A stretch of DNA of 64,000 nucleotides from a virus: the IMG/VR virus record IMGVR_UViG_3300008108_000337, positions 1-64,000 of that record; one strand, given 5' to 3'. The notes below the pieces were generated by a model. The model did not search any database, was not told where the DNA came from, and saw only the letters and a list, made by a program, of their open reading frames with translations. Below are positions 40,141 to 50,600 of the stretch, piece by piece; the first letter of the stretch is position 1, and each line of letters begins with the position of its first letter. The position numbers and the translations under genes are program-made.

Positions 40141-42675
40141 TGTGTTAAAATTGGTATAATCTAAATAATAAGAACCAGGTTGACCATTTAATGCAGATGA
40201 ATCAGTTGCAGAACCTGAAACTATATGTCCACCTTTTGCAACTACAATATATCCACTATGATTTGCAGATAAAACTATTGTTGCAGTATTATTATTTGTA
40301 AGTGTGATTGAAGATGGTATAATTTGAGTATCATTATTTTCATATACTGAAATTATTACATTTTTAGTATTGAAATTATGTGTTACTGAAATTGTGGATT
40401 GATTATCAAATGAGGATGTTACTGTAGCAACCTGAGATACATCTGCAGCAGGTAAATTTGTAAGTTGTGAACCATCACCTTTGAAAAATGAAGCAGTTAT
40501 TGCACCAGTTCCTAAATTAACTGATTGGCTTACAAGTGAATTAATAACTTGAGATGACCCAGATACTACTCCAGTTGGAAGTAAAGAAGTTATTTGTGAT
40601 GAACCCGAAACAATACCCGCAGGTATATTTGAAAGTCCTATATAAGATACTTGGGATGAACCAGAAACTACGGTATTAGCATTCAGTTGACCCTTAATAG
40701 TTGTATTAATTGAACCAGTAAATGCTTCTAAATTAGCAGTTTCAACTTCTAATGCAGTTAATCTTGTAATAGCAGAACCACTGGCAGTTTCTAATGAAGT
40801 TAATCTATTATTTTGAGTTGTGTTAGTTGTATTGTTTGAACCAGTGTAAGTATTAAGAGATGATAAAATACTTATAACTTGTGATGAACCAGAAACTACT
40901 CCAGTTGGAAGTAATGGTGTTACTTGAGCAGAACCTGAGACAATTCCTACTGGGATAGAAGAAATTCCTGAATAAGTAATTTGAGATGAACCTGAAACTA
41001 TTCCAGTTCCTTGTAATATAGTTGCAGTAGTGATAGACCCACCCAATGCAGTTGATGTACCTGCAATTGTGATTGAACTATTTGTTAGGGATGAGTTACC
41101 AATGTTGGATATAGTATTATTTCCACCATTGATGGTTTTGTTGAAAAGACTTTGTGTAGAAGAAACATCTACTAAACTTACTTCAGAACCACTTAAACCA
41201 GCTTGCCATTGATCAATTGATTCGTTCCAAATCAATGATGCATTTGTAGAGGTACCTCTTTCAATTTCAATACCACCGTTTTGAGAAGGAGTTCCTGTCT
41301 CATCGGAATTTAGAATAAGAATGTTATCTCCAATATTTACGGTATTAGAATTTACGGTTGTTGTTGTACCATTTACCGTTAAGTTACCACTAATAGTAAC
41401 ATCATTTGAGAATGTTTTATTGCCATTTATTACTGAACCTGATAAAACTCCATCTGCATCTAACTTTTCCTTTACATTTGAGTCAAAATTAGTGATTAAA
41501 TCTGCGTTAACTTGAGATGAACCAGAAACTATTCCTGCAGGGATGGAAGAAAGTGAGGTATAAACTACTTGAGAAGAACCAGAAATTACTGTGTTAGCAT
41601 TTAATTGGTCCTTAATAGTTGTATTAATTGAACCAGTAAATGCTTCTAAATTAGCAGTTTCAACTTCTAAAGTATTTAATCTACTGATTGCAGAACCACT
41701 TGCAGTTTCTAACGAAGTTAATCTACTATTTTGAGTAGTATTAGTTGTATCGTTTGATGCGGTGTATGAGTTCAATGAACCTAATATTCCAACTACTTGT
41801 GAACTACCACTAACAATTCCTACTGGAATCGAAGAAAGTGATGTGTAAACAACTTGAGAAGAGCCCGAAATTACACCATCACCGAGGGTGTTTAAATAAC
41901 GAGTATCAAAAGATGCAGTTAATTGGGATGAACCGGAAATTATACCGGTACCTCTGAGTTCATACGAAGATGTTGCTGTAATTAATGATGAAGTTATACT
42001 TTGTAATATACTCCATTTTGTATCATTAGAGGCAGTGTATAACTCTAAATTTAAAGTTTCACCTAATAAACTTGCAGAAATTAATTCTAAATTATTTAAT
42101 CTACCAATTGCACTACCACTTGCTGTTGAAAGTTGATCTAATCTAGTATTTTGAGTAGTATTGGTTGTATTATTTGAAGCGGTATATGAGTTGAGAGATG
42201 TTAAAATACCTACAACTTGAGATGAACCTGAAACTACTCCATCACCTAAAGTATTTAGATAACGAGTATCGTATGAAGCGGTTAATTGAGATGAACCAGA
42301 AATTATTCCTACTGGAATTGATGATATGCCTGAATAAGTAATTTGAGATGATCCCGAAACTACACCATCTCCACTGGTATTTAAATACCGAGTATCAAAA
42401 GATGCAGTTAATTGGGATGAACCAGATACTACACCATTAGTTGATTGTATATTGCCAAAAAATATAGAAGCAGTTACATTACCAATAATATTTATAGAGC
42501 CAGTAGTTTGAGAGTTAGTAGTAACGATTTGTTCAATAGATGATGCACCATTATCTTTTTCAAAGAAAATTCTACCATCGTATGTATTAATTGCTAATTC
42601 CCCCAACTCCAAATTGGAAGTAGATGGGACTTTACCTTCAACCGCTGTTCTTTTTAACTTTACTACTTGTGCCAT
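40138..42675 (-). CDS. Long tail fibre, 845 aa, probably truncated at 3' end
   Basis: Starts MAQVVKLKRTAVEGKVPSTSNLELGELAINTYDGRIFF, an N-terminal anchor like that of phage major tropism determinants. Then come about a dozen GVVSGSSQ(V/I/L) cassettes, heptads (RLTSLETASGSAI.RL..LE.ETANLEAF), a central TTVNSNTVNIGDNILILNSDE domain, and an ISVTHNFNTKNV immunoglobulin-like domain with VVAKGGHIVSGS. It ends QPGSYYLDYTNFNT; the normal continuation seems lost. It should bind the host surface or link to another fibre. Confidence 0.75.
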   Translation of the reverse strand: MAQVVKLKRTAVEGKVPSTSNLELGELAINTYDGRIFFEKDNGASSIEQIVTTNSQTTGSINIIGNVTASIFFGNIQSTNGVVSGSSQLTASFDTRYLNTSGDGVVSGSSQITYSGISSIPVGIISGSSQLTASYDTRYLNTLGDGVVSGSSQVVGILTSLNSYTASNNTTNTTQNTRLDQLSTASGSAIGRLNNLELISASLLGETLNLELYTASNDTKWSILQSITSSLITATSSYELRGTGIISGSSQLTASFDTRYLNTLGDGVISGSSQVVYTSLSSIPVGIVSGSSQVVGILGSLNSYTASNDTTNTTQNSRLTSLETASGSAISRLNTLEVETANLEAFTGSINTTIKDQLNANTVISGSSQVVYTSLSSIPAGIVSGSSQVNADLITNFDSNVKEKLDADGVLSGSVINGNKTFSNDVTISGNLTVNGTTTTVNSNTVNIGDNILILNSDETGTPSQNGGIEIERGTSTNASLIWNESIDQWQAGLSGSEVSLVDVSSTQSLFNKTINGGNNTISNIGNSSLTNSSITIAGTSTALGGSITTATILQGTGIVSGSSQITYSGISSIPVGIVSGSAQVTPLLPTGVVSGSSQVISILSSLNTYTGSNNTTNTTQNNRLTSLETASGSAITRLTALEVETANLEAFTGSINTTIKGQLNANTVVSGSSQVSYIGLSNIPAGIVSGSSQITSLLPTGVVSGSSQVINSLVSQSVNLGTGAITASFFKGDGSQLTNLPAADVSQVATVTSSFDNQSTISVTHNFNTKNVIISVYENNDTQIIPSSITLTNNNTATIVLSANHSGYIVVAKGGHIVSGSATDSSALNGQPGSYYLDYTNFNT

Positions 42676-42704
42676 ATCTATGGTTTACCGATTCCATTAT
42701 ATAA

Positions 42705-42746
42705 TTAAAAAAATAAGAAATACCTTATATAAGGTAATTTTTTTTC
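42705..42746 (-). terminator. Terminator after the 790-aa fibre gene
   Basis: Perfect 16-nt palindrome TACCTTATATAAGGTA followed on the minus strand by T-rich sequence, placed at the stop codon of the fibre gene; A-run on the other side. Confidence 0.6.
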
Positions 42747-45119
42747 TTATCCTAATTTTGATTTTAATTCATCAATTTGTTTTTGTTGTTCTTTTATCGC
42801 CTCGATTAATAAACCAGTAAGTTTGGCATAATCTACACCCTTAAATCCATTCTCTCTATCGTGAACTAATTGTGGAAGAACTTTCTCTACATCTTGAGCA
42901 ATTACACCAACATTTGGTAACGATTGTTGTAATTCATCTGCATTTTCATTCCATTCCCAAGTTACACCTTTTAATTGTTGTACCTTTTGGATTGGATTTG
43001 AAATTACTTCTATATTATCTTTTAATCGTTCATCTGATGAAGCGTATGCAACAACATCACCACCCACATTCAAGGCTCCACTTACACCTACACCACCTGT
43101 TACTATAAGAGCACCAGTGGTTATTGTAGTTGATGCAGTGTTGTTTGTAATATTAACGGCAGAGGAGAATGTTTTAGCTCCACTAAATGTTTGAGTATCG
43201 GATAAGTGAGCAGTATCAGCATCTAAATATGCAGAAGCGATAACTGAACCTTGCCAAGTACCAGTTCCAATTGTACCTAAAGTTGTAATTGAAGTCTGTC
43301 CAACATAAGTTGAAGCAATATCAACTGCATCAGCAGATACAGAAATTCTATTTGCAGTACCAACAACATTGAGGTCTCTTGTTGCAGCAATTGTACCACC
43401 ACCAGTTAAACCATTTCCAGCAGTAATTGATACGGTAGTATGATCAATGTGTTGGTTTGCAACATAGTTTGTTGTTGTATTGTGATTTACTTGAGATGAA
43501 CCTGATATAACACCACCTCCCACAGAAATTGTGTGAGCTATACCTTCACCTGAAGTTGCACCACTTGAAACAATACCATTTCCTGCAGTAATTGTTGCTA
43601 CATAATTACCCGAAGTTCTAGTTCCCAATTCTATATCACCAGTTGTAGAAGCAACATTGATTTGTCCTGAACCTGAAACAGTACCACTTGGTAAAATTGC
43701 AGTTACACTACCAGCAGTCACAGTACCAATTGTAGTGATTGAATCATCACCACTATATGTACCACCTGCAACTGTAGCAAGTGTTGCATTATATGCCTGA
43801 ACATCAGTTCCAATTGCTACTCCCAAATTGGTTCTAGCAGTAGAAGTATTTGTTAAATCGGATAAGTTAGATGATTTTGATAATTTACCATCCACTAAGG
43901 TATTCAATGTAGAATCACCTGCTGCCAACGAAGCAGAAATTTCAATTAAAGTATCAAATGCTGCATTAGCTCCACCAATTAAATCGGTTAATTCTTGTTG
44001 AACATATGCAGTTGTAGCGATTTGAGTTGAGTTTGTATTCGCAACGGCAGTTGGTGCAGTTGGTGTTCCAGTAAGAGCTGCACTGGTAAACATTGTGGCC
44101 TTACTTTCATTTGTTACATTTCCTAAACCAACATGAGTTGCAGTTACACCACTTACTGTTCCAGTAAAGGTAGGTGAACTAAACATCGTTGCCTTACTTT
44201 CATTAGTTACATTATCTAATGATAAAAAAGTTTTAACTGAAGAAGCAGAACCACTAACTACTGCTAATGAATTATTGTAAGCAAGTACATTTGCATCAAA
44301 ATTAGTTATTGTATCAGCATTTACTTGAGATGAACCAGAAATGACTGTGTTAGCATCAAGTTGTCCTTTGATGGTTGTGTTAATTGAACCAGTAAATGCT
44401 TCTAAATTAGCAGTTTCTCCTTCAAGGGCAGTTAATCGGGTAATTGCACTACCACTGGCAGTTTCTAATGAAGTTAATCTATTGTTTTGAGTAGTATTAG
44501 TTGTATCGTTAGAACCAGTGTAAGTATTAAGAGATGATAAAATACTTATAACTTGTGATGAACCAGATACGATTCCTGCAGGAATAGAAGAAAGTGATGT
44601 ATAAACAACTTGTGATGATCCCGAAACTACCCCATCACCAAGTGTATTTAAGTATCGTGTATCGAAAGAAGATGTTAATTGAGATGAACCCGAAACTACA
44701 CCACCACCTGCAGAAATTGTATGAGTTATACCTTCACCTGAAGTTGCCCCTGATGTAAGAATACCATTTCCTGCGGTGATTGTTGCAACATAATTACCTG
44801 AAGTTCTTGTTCCTAATGCAATATCACCAGTAGTTGATGCTACGTTGATTTGAGCAGAACTCGATACAACGGTATTAGTGTCTAATTGAGTTTTAACGGC
44901 TGTTGCAAATCCAGTAGTTGAACCTGCAGTAATTTGTGATGAACCCGAAACTACACCATTTGTAGAATTTATTATACCACTAAAAGTACCACCAGTAAAT
45001 GATGCTCCTTGATATGATCCACTAAATGACCCACTATATATACCACCCGGTGGTAATGTGAATGTTGCACCATCTGCAAATGTTAATGAACCTGAAATTA
45101 CGGGACTATGTATTATCAT
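42747..45119 (-). CDS. Tail fibre with C-terminal S74 intramolecular chaperone, 790 aa
   Basis: The first 130 residues carry TFTLPPGGIYSGSFSGSYQG and beta-strand repeats; then SGSSQ cassettes and the RLTSLETASG heptads nearly identical to those of the 845-aa fibre; TNESKATMF repeats twice in the middle. The last ~105 residues, SSDERLKDNIEVISNPIQKV to VGVIAQDVEKVLPQLV and a coiled coil KEQQKQIDELKSKLG, form a Peptidase_S74 domain. S74 domains fold trimeric beta-helices and then cut themselves off at the conserved Ser-Asp. The mature fibre would thus end before ASSDERLK. Confidence 0.82.
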   Translation of the reverse strand: MIIHSPVISGSLTFADGATFTLPPGGIYSGSFSGSYQGASFTGGTFSGIINSTNGVVSGSSQITAGSTTGFATAVKTQLDTNTVVSSSAQINVASTTGDIALGTRTSGNYVATITAGNGILTSGATSGEGITHTISAGGGVVSGSSQLTSSFDTRYLNTLGDGVVSGSSQVVYTSLSSIPAGIVSGSSQVISILSSLNTYTGSNDTTNTTQNNRLTSLETASGSAITRLTALEGETANLEAFTGSINTTIKGQLDANTVISGSSQVNADTITNFDANVLAYNNSLAVVSGSASSVKTFLSLDNVTNESKATMFSSPTFTGTVSGVTATHVGLGNVTNESKATMFTSAALTGTPTAPTAVANTNSTQIATTAYVQQELTDLIGGANAAFDTLIEISASLAAGDSTLNTLVDGKLSKSSNLSDLTNTSTARTNLGVAIGTDVQAYNATLATVAGGTYSGDDSITTIGTVTAGSVTAILPSGTVSGSGQINVASTTGDIELGTRTSGNYVATITAGNGIVSSGATSGEGIAHTISVGGGVISGSSQVNHNTTTNYVANQHIDHTTVSITAGNGLTGGGTIAATRDLNVVGTANRISVSADAVDIASTYVGQTSITTLGTIGTGTWQGSVIASAYLDADTAHLSDTQTFSGAKTFSSAVNITNNTASTTITTGALIVTGGVGVSGALNVGGDVVAYASSDERLKDNIEVISNPIQKVQQLKGVTWEWNENADELQQSLPNVGVIAQDVEKVLPQLVHDRENGFKGVDYAKLTGLLIEAIKEQQKQIDELKSKLG

Positions 45120-45143
45120 CTCTATTTATCCTTTATTATACTA

Positions 45144-45151
45144 TATAAATA
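45144..45151 (-). promoter_or_regulatory. Late-type promoter box TATTTATA for the 790-aa fibre
   Basis: Minus strand GATATATTTATATAGTATAATAAAGGAT, 24 nt before the ATG. Confidence 0.6.
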
Positions 45152-45158
45152 TATCTTT

Positions 45159-45803
45159 TTAAATTGAACCACCATCTATTTGTGAAATTACGGTTGCATT
45201 TGCAGTACCCGTCACATCACCACTTAAAGTAATTTGTGCAGAACCACTAAATACGCCCAAACTATTAACTTGATTAGTAATAGTATTGGATAATCCAGTT
45301 ACATTAGTAGAAGGAATTGAACCACTCACTATATGTCCACCTTTTGCAACAACTACATACCCACTTCGAGGCGATTCAAAAGTTATTGTAATATTATTAG
45401 AATCAGTTATTCGTAAAGTTGATGGAATTATTTGATAATTATCATTATCATAAACTTGTGCAATTGCGTTTTGAGTGTTAAGATTGTGGTCAACTATCCA
45501 GGTTGATTGATTTGTGAATGATTTTTGAATTGTTGCAGCTTGGTCAACTGTTATATTAGTTAGTTGTGAACCATCTCCAACAAAATAAGAAGCAGTAATA
45601 GAACCTGAAATATTTATATTTCCCACTACTGCAGTGTGAGTATTTGTAGTAACAAATTCTACTACTTCATCTACACTACCACTTTTACGAATAAAAGCTT
45701 TACCATCATACACATTTATTGCAATTTCACCAGTTTGTAATGAACCAGTTGTTGGTTTTGAACCAGATGAAGTTGATCTTTTTAATCGTATGATTTGTGC
45801 CAT
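45159..45803 (-). CDS. Short tail fibre / collar-type protein, 214 aa
   Basis: Starts MAQIIRLKRSTSSGSKPTTGSLQTGEIAINVYDGKAFI, the same anchor as the 845-aa fibre; middle ASYFVGDGSQLTNITV; then the immunoglobulin-like WIVDHNLNTQNAIAQVYDND ... SGYVVVAKGGHIVSGS, and end VTGTANATVISQIDGGSI. It appears complete. It might be the base to which a neighbouring S74 fibre attaches. Confidence 0.7.
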   Translation of the reverse strand: MAQIIRLKRSTSSGSKPTTGSLQTGEIAINVYDGKAFIRKSGSVDEVVEFVTTNTHTAVVGNINISGSITASYFVGDGSQLTNITVDQAATIQKSFTNQSTWIVDHNLNTQNAIAQVYDNDNYQIIPSTLRITDSNNITITFESPRSGYVVVAKGGHIVSGSIPSTNVTGLSNTITNQVNSLGVFSGSAQITLSGDVTGTANATVISQIDGGSI

Positions 45804-45808
45804 TTATA

Positions 45809-47593
45809 TTATTGGTTATTTACTTTTTCTTTTAATTCTTCAACTTGTTTTGATAAATCTTTAATACCTTCAATTAATAAGGAAACTAATTTATCATATT
45901 TTACGGCTTTGAATCCATTTTCACGAGTACCAACTAATTCAGGAAGTATTTCTTCAATTTCTTGAGCAATTACACCATAATCCTTACCTTTATAAATATT
46001 TTGTTTTTCTTCGTTCCAAGTAAATGAATAACCACCTATTTGATTAATTTTTTGCAAAGGTTCTGAAATTGGAGTGATTTCGTTTTTCAATCTTCTATCG
46101 GATGATGCATAAGCAACAACATCACCACCGGCGAATACATCACCACTCGTTCCAATACCACCTGTTACTATTAATGCTCCAGTTGTTTTTGAAGTTGAAG
46201 CAGTGTTATTTGTAATTGATATAGAAGTTGAAGTAGTATTACCTACTGAAGTTACATCTTGTAATGATTTTGTAATTTGAGATGAACCCGAAACTACTGC
46301 ATCTGCGTTTAACTTATCTTTTACATTCGTATCAAAGTTAGTGATTGAATCTGCATTAACTTGTGAAGAACCTGAAATTACACCATCTGCGTTTAATTTA
46401 TCTTTTACATTTGAATCAAAGTTAGTGATTGAATCTGCATTAACTTGTGAAGAACCCGATACTACACCACTTGGTAATAAAGGAGTTATTTGAGATGAAC
46501 CAGATACGATTCCTGCAGGGATATTAGATAAGCCAACATAAGAAACTTGTGATGAGCCCGATACTACTCCACTTGGTAGTAAGGGAGTTACTTGAGATGA
46601 ACCTGATACGATTCCGGCAGGGATATTTGATAAATTAGGATACGAAATTTGTGATGAACCTGATACTAATGTAGTTCCAGTTGCATAGAATGTTCCATTT
46701 ACAACCGAATTAGAACCAAGTGTTATTAAAGTTCCGGTATCGGTAATATTAGAATCATTTAAGTGATGATTATCAACTGCTTTTGGAACTCTGTTCGAAG
46801 TTAAATAAGTTGGGGTTCCTTTTGTTGTATATTCAGGGCCAAATATAGTAACCGCATAATCTATGCCGGCTGAACCACTATATTCATATCCCCAATCATT
46901 AGTTTCGCCATCATAGTAGAATGAAGCAGTTGAAAGAGTAGAACCTGAATCATATACTGATAAACCAGCATATCGTGAGGTTGGAGTATCGGTGTTTACA
47001 ACAATAAATGCATCACCGATAATTTTTGCAGCACCACTAACCGAAGTTATGTAAGCAAATGAACCAGTTCCATTAACAACTATATCGTTAAATGTTTTTG
47101 TGCCACTTATAGTTTGATCACCATCTAATGTAACATACCTATTATCGTAAGATGATGTTAATTGTGATGAACCTGAAACTAAAGTATGTGTTCCACTTGC
47201 TTTTTCTTCAAATAAATTATTTAATGAAGATGAGTTTGATTCTAATAAATCTAATCTATCATCTACCGATGAACTAAACTCCGTAAAGTCAGTTTCATTT
47301 ACATATCTTGAATCATAAGATGATGTTAATTGAGATGAACCCGAAACTACACCTGATGGTAGGTTTGAACTAACACTTCCTATTTGTAATTGAGTCCAAC
47401 CATTTGAATTTCCAACATTTGAAGTATCGGTTAACACCCATATCGTATTATTATCTTGTTGAAAAACTATTAATCCTTCATAAACATTAGCAGATGATAG
47501 AGAATATCTAGCATTCTCATCCACTAATGTTAATCTAGCATCAACAGGTTCGTTGTTCGTTATGTTAAACCCACCAGGTAATATAATTGCCAT
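45809..47593 (-). CDS. Tail fibre with C-terminal S74 chaperone, 594 aa
   Basis: Starts MAIILPGGFNITNNEPVDARLTL; then EGLIVFQQDNNTIWVLTD, SGSSQLTSSYDSRYV cassettes, a folded domain around residues 190-280 (YAGLSVYDSG, WGYEYSGSAGIDYAVTIFG), and five near-identical SGSSQ(V/I) cassettes. The end is SSDRRLKNEITPISEPLQKIN to YGVIAQEIEEILPELV plus a coiled coil, a second S74 chaperone. Self-cleavage would release the chaperone. Confidence 0.82.
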   Translation of the reverse strand: MAIILPGGFNITNNEPVDARLTLVDENARYSLSSANVYEGLIVFQQDNNTIWVLTDTSNVGNSNGWTQLQIGSVSSNLPSGVVSGSSQLTSSYDSRYVNETDFTEFSSSVDDRLDLLESNSSSLNNLFEEKASGTHTLVSGSSQLTSSYDNRYVTLDGDQTISGTKTFNDIVVNGTGSFAYITSVSGAAKIIGDAFIVVNTDTPTSRYAGLSVYDSGSTLSTASFYYDGETNDWGYEYSGSAGIDYAVTIFGPEYTTKGTPTYLTSNRVPKAVDNHHLNDSNITDTGTLITLGSNSVVNGTFYATGTTLVSGSSQISYPNLSNIPAGIVSGSSQVTPLLPSGVVSGSSQVSYVGLSNIPAGIVSGSSQITPLLPSGVVSGSSQVNADSITNFDSNVKDKLNADGVISGSSQVNADSITNFDTNVKDKLNADAVVSGSSQITKSLQDVTSVGNTTSTSISITNNTASTSKTTGALIVTGGIGTSGDVFAGGDVVAYASSDRRLKNEITPISEPLQKINQIGGYSFTWNEEKQNIYKGKDYGVIAQEIEEILPELVGTRENGFKAVKYDKLVSLLIEGIKDLSKQVEELKEKVNNQ

Positions 47594-47608
47594 TTTCTAT
47601 TCTCTATT

Positions 47609-50600
47609 TTATGTTAATGTATATGTTATACTACTTCCAGCACCACCTGCTTGTAAAGTATTTGTTTTATAAACTTTATATTGTCCAACTGTTGTTACAC
47701 TAAATTGGCCCAATACACCAAATCCACTCGTTGTTATGTTAGATAGATTAGATAAGGAACTATTGAATACAATATAATGGTATTTATCACCAGTCCAACT
47801 TATTGTTACCGATTGTCCACTTGCAGTAGTTGTTCCTTTTGCAATCGTTCCAATTGTTCCTCCCAAAGTTGTATCCCACAATGCCAAATTTTCCAATTCT
47901 CCGGCAGTAAATGAAGCTGCATCACTTGCACCATATCTTAAACTTCTAATTTTGTTATATGTTTGTGTAGTGGTTCTTATTATTGTTAGATCAGGATTAT
48001 TATCACCGATTGGAGATTCATAGCTGGCACTTGCAATTATACTAATTGATGAAGAACCAGTTGCAGAACCAGTAATAAGATACGGAGTACTAACATTTGT
48101 TGTAACTTCAACCAAATCCCAACCATTTGATGGGTCAGCAGATGAAGATGTAAATGAAATACTACCAGTTGCACCTTGCTCGATTTGATTCGAAGATGCA
48201 CCTAATTGAACTGTCACCGATGGTGTTAATGTTGGAGATGCTGGATTTGATTTGGAAATTGTACCAGTAGTTGTAGCAGAACTTGTAAATATACTACCAT
48301 CTAATGGAGAACTTCCGGTTAATTCTAATCTATATGTATGTGACCCACTTGTTGTGGTGGTAAACGATATTGATGTACCACTACCCACTTGATTTAATAG
48401 GGTAGATCCTTCATATAAGGATGCACTGATTAGTGTATACCCACCATTATTCCAAGTACCATTTAAAGTATACTCATCGTTTATACGATTGAATCTATCT
48501 GTCAAGAATCCACTTAAAGATGCTGCGATTGATGAAGGTACTGCAGGTGTACCGAAAATAAATTTCAAAGTTCCACCAATAAATGTCACCGCCACATTAT
48601 TATCAAAATCTGCCACTTCTATTCCAGTTAATTGTTCTATACTATTTGTTACATAATTGATATAACCAGAAGCTGATGCTAACCCAGCTAAAGATGCGGA
48701 TACTGATGAACTAAAAGGTGTTATTGCTGAATCTACTCCATCGGTAAAATGACCAGATGCAGTATCAAGTGTCAATGTTACATCACCTGAATTACCACCC
48801 CCGTCTAAACCATCTCCTGCCGTAACAGAAGTAATGTCTGCCGGATTGATTACATTATCCAACACATGGACAATAAATCTTTTAGTTGCTCCTGCAGATA
48901 AAAGTATATTATCATTTAGACTAGCTGTATCCAAATTAACATCCAATGAAGTTGTTACATTATACCATGCAGCAGAACCTAATGAACCAGAAACTTGGTA
49001 AATACCAACCAAATCAGCAACTGAACCTGATACTTCGTATCTTGAATCCAAAGATTGTGTTACTTGTGATGACCCAGATATTACTCCACCGATTACATTA
49101 CCACTAATTACACCATTTGTAATTGAGAAATCTATTGTGGATGTATCAGTTGATGATGATACTACACCTTCTACATTTAATTTATTTTTTATTGTAGAAT
49201 CAATAGATTGTGAGAAAGATTGGTATTGAGATGCCGAATTATATAAATTTGATATATTTGTATCATTTGATTGAGTATACAAATGTAAAGAATTTAAATC
49301 AGCATCAATCGATTGAGTGTAAGTTTGTAATACATCGAATTTATCATCAACTGATGCAGTATATGATTCTAAATTACTAAATTTAGTATCTACTGATGCA
49401 GTATATGTACCTAATGCACTAAATTTGGCATCATTCGATTGAGTATAAGAGTGCAAAGAACTTAAATCATCATTAATTGATTGTGTATAAGTTTGTAATA
49501 CATCAAATTTATCATCAATAGAAGATGTATAAGTTCCTAATGCAGAATTTTTGGCATCTTGAGAAGATGTAAATGATTCTAAATTAGATAATCTAACATC
49601 TTGTGAACCACTTACTGTTTCTAAATTAGATATTCTAATATCTTGGGATGCAGAATCTAATTCTAAACTTGTTAATCTATTTCCAAATGAACCTGAAAAA
49701 GTAGTATATCCGGTAGTTTGTGTAATATCAATTTGAGATGAACCGCTAAAAACATTATCTCCATTAATTTCTAAATATCTAAAATCTAATGAAGATGTAA
49801 CTTGTGATGAACCAGAAACTAAAGTTGGTTTATTTAGAATGTTTTCAAACTCTACATCTGCCGCAGTTACACCGGTTAATTCAGAACCATCCCCTTTGAA
49901 TCCTACTGAAGATGATACTTTTTGATTTATTTCTAATAAAGTTTGAGAATCATTCCATAAAATCGAAGCATTTGCACCCGAAATGTATAATCCAGCTCCA
50001 TCTGCTTGTGCAGAAGTTGTGGAACCAGATGCAAGTGATAAAACTTTATCTTCAATTATTAATTCGGTTGTATTTAATGTTGTTGTATTACCTTGTACCG
50101 TTAAATCACCATATATTGTTAAGTTTTGGCCAGTTACATCAATAGCAGTTTTCAATGAAGATGTATATGCTTCAATACTATCTAAACGAGAATCTACTGA
50201 TGTTGAGAATGAATTTTCTAAAGTATCTAATCTACCATCTACTGAAGATGAAAAAGTTGTGAAATTTTGAGTATTATTTACATCAATTTGGGCTGAACCT
50301 GATACTAAAGTAGGTTTATTTAAAATGTTTTCAAATTCTACATCTCCTGCAGTAACATTTATCAAACCACTACCATCACCTACAAAATACGAAGCAGTTA
50401 TAGATTGCGATGCCGTTATATCATTATCAAAATTTACATTACCTGTGATTGTAGTATTAGAATTATTATTACCAATAAAAATATTATCAGTTATAGATGA
50501 TTGACCAATACGAATTGTTGATGCAAATAAAAGAGCAGTAGATAATGAATCATCATTATCAATTAATGTTAGCGTACCGAAATTTAAGGAACCTGATGGT

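Noticed and set aside
40138-42675. Fibre locus considered as a diversity-generating retroelement target
   Set aside because: No reverse transcriptase, template repeat or adenine-biased variable region was seen in the window; recombination between cassettes explains the similarity.
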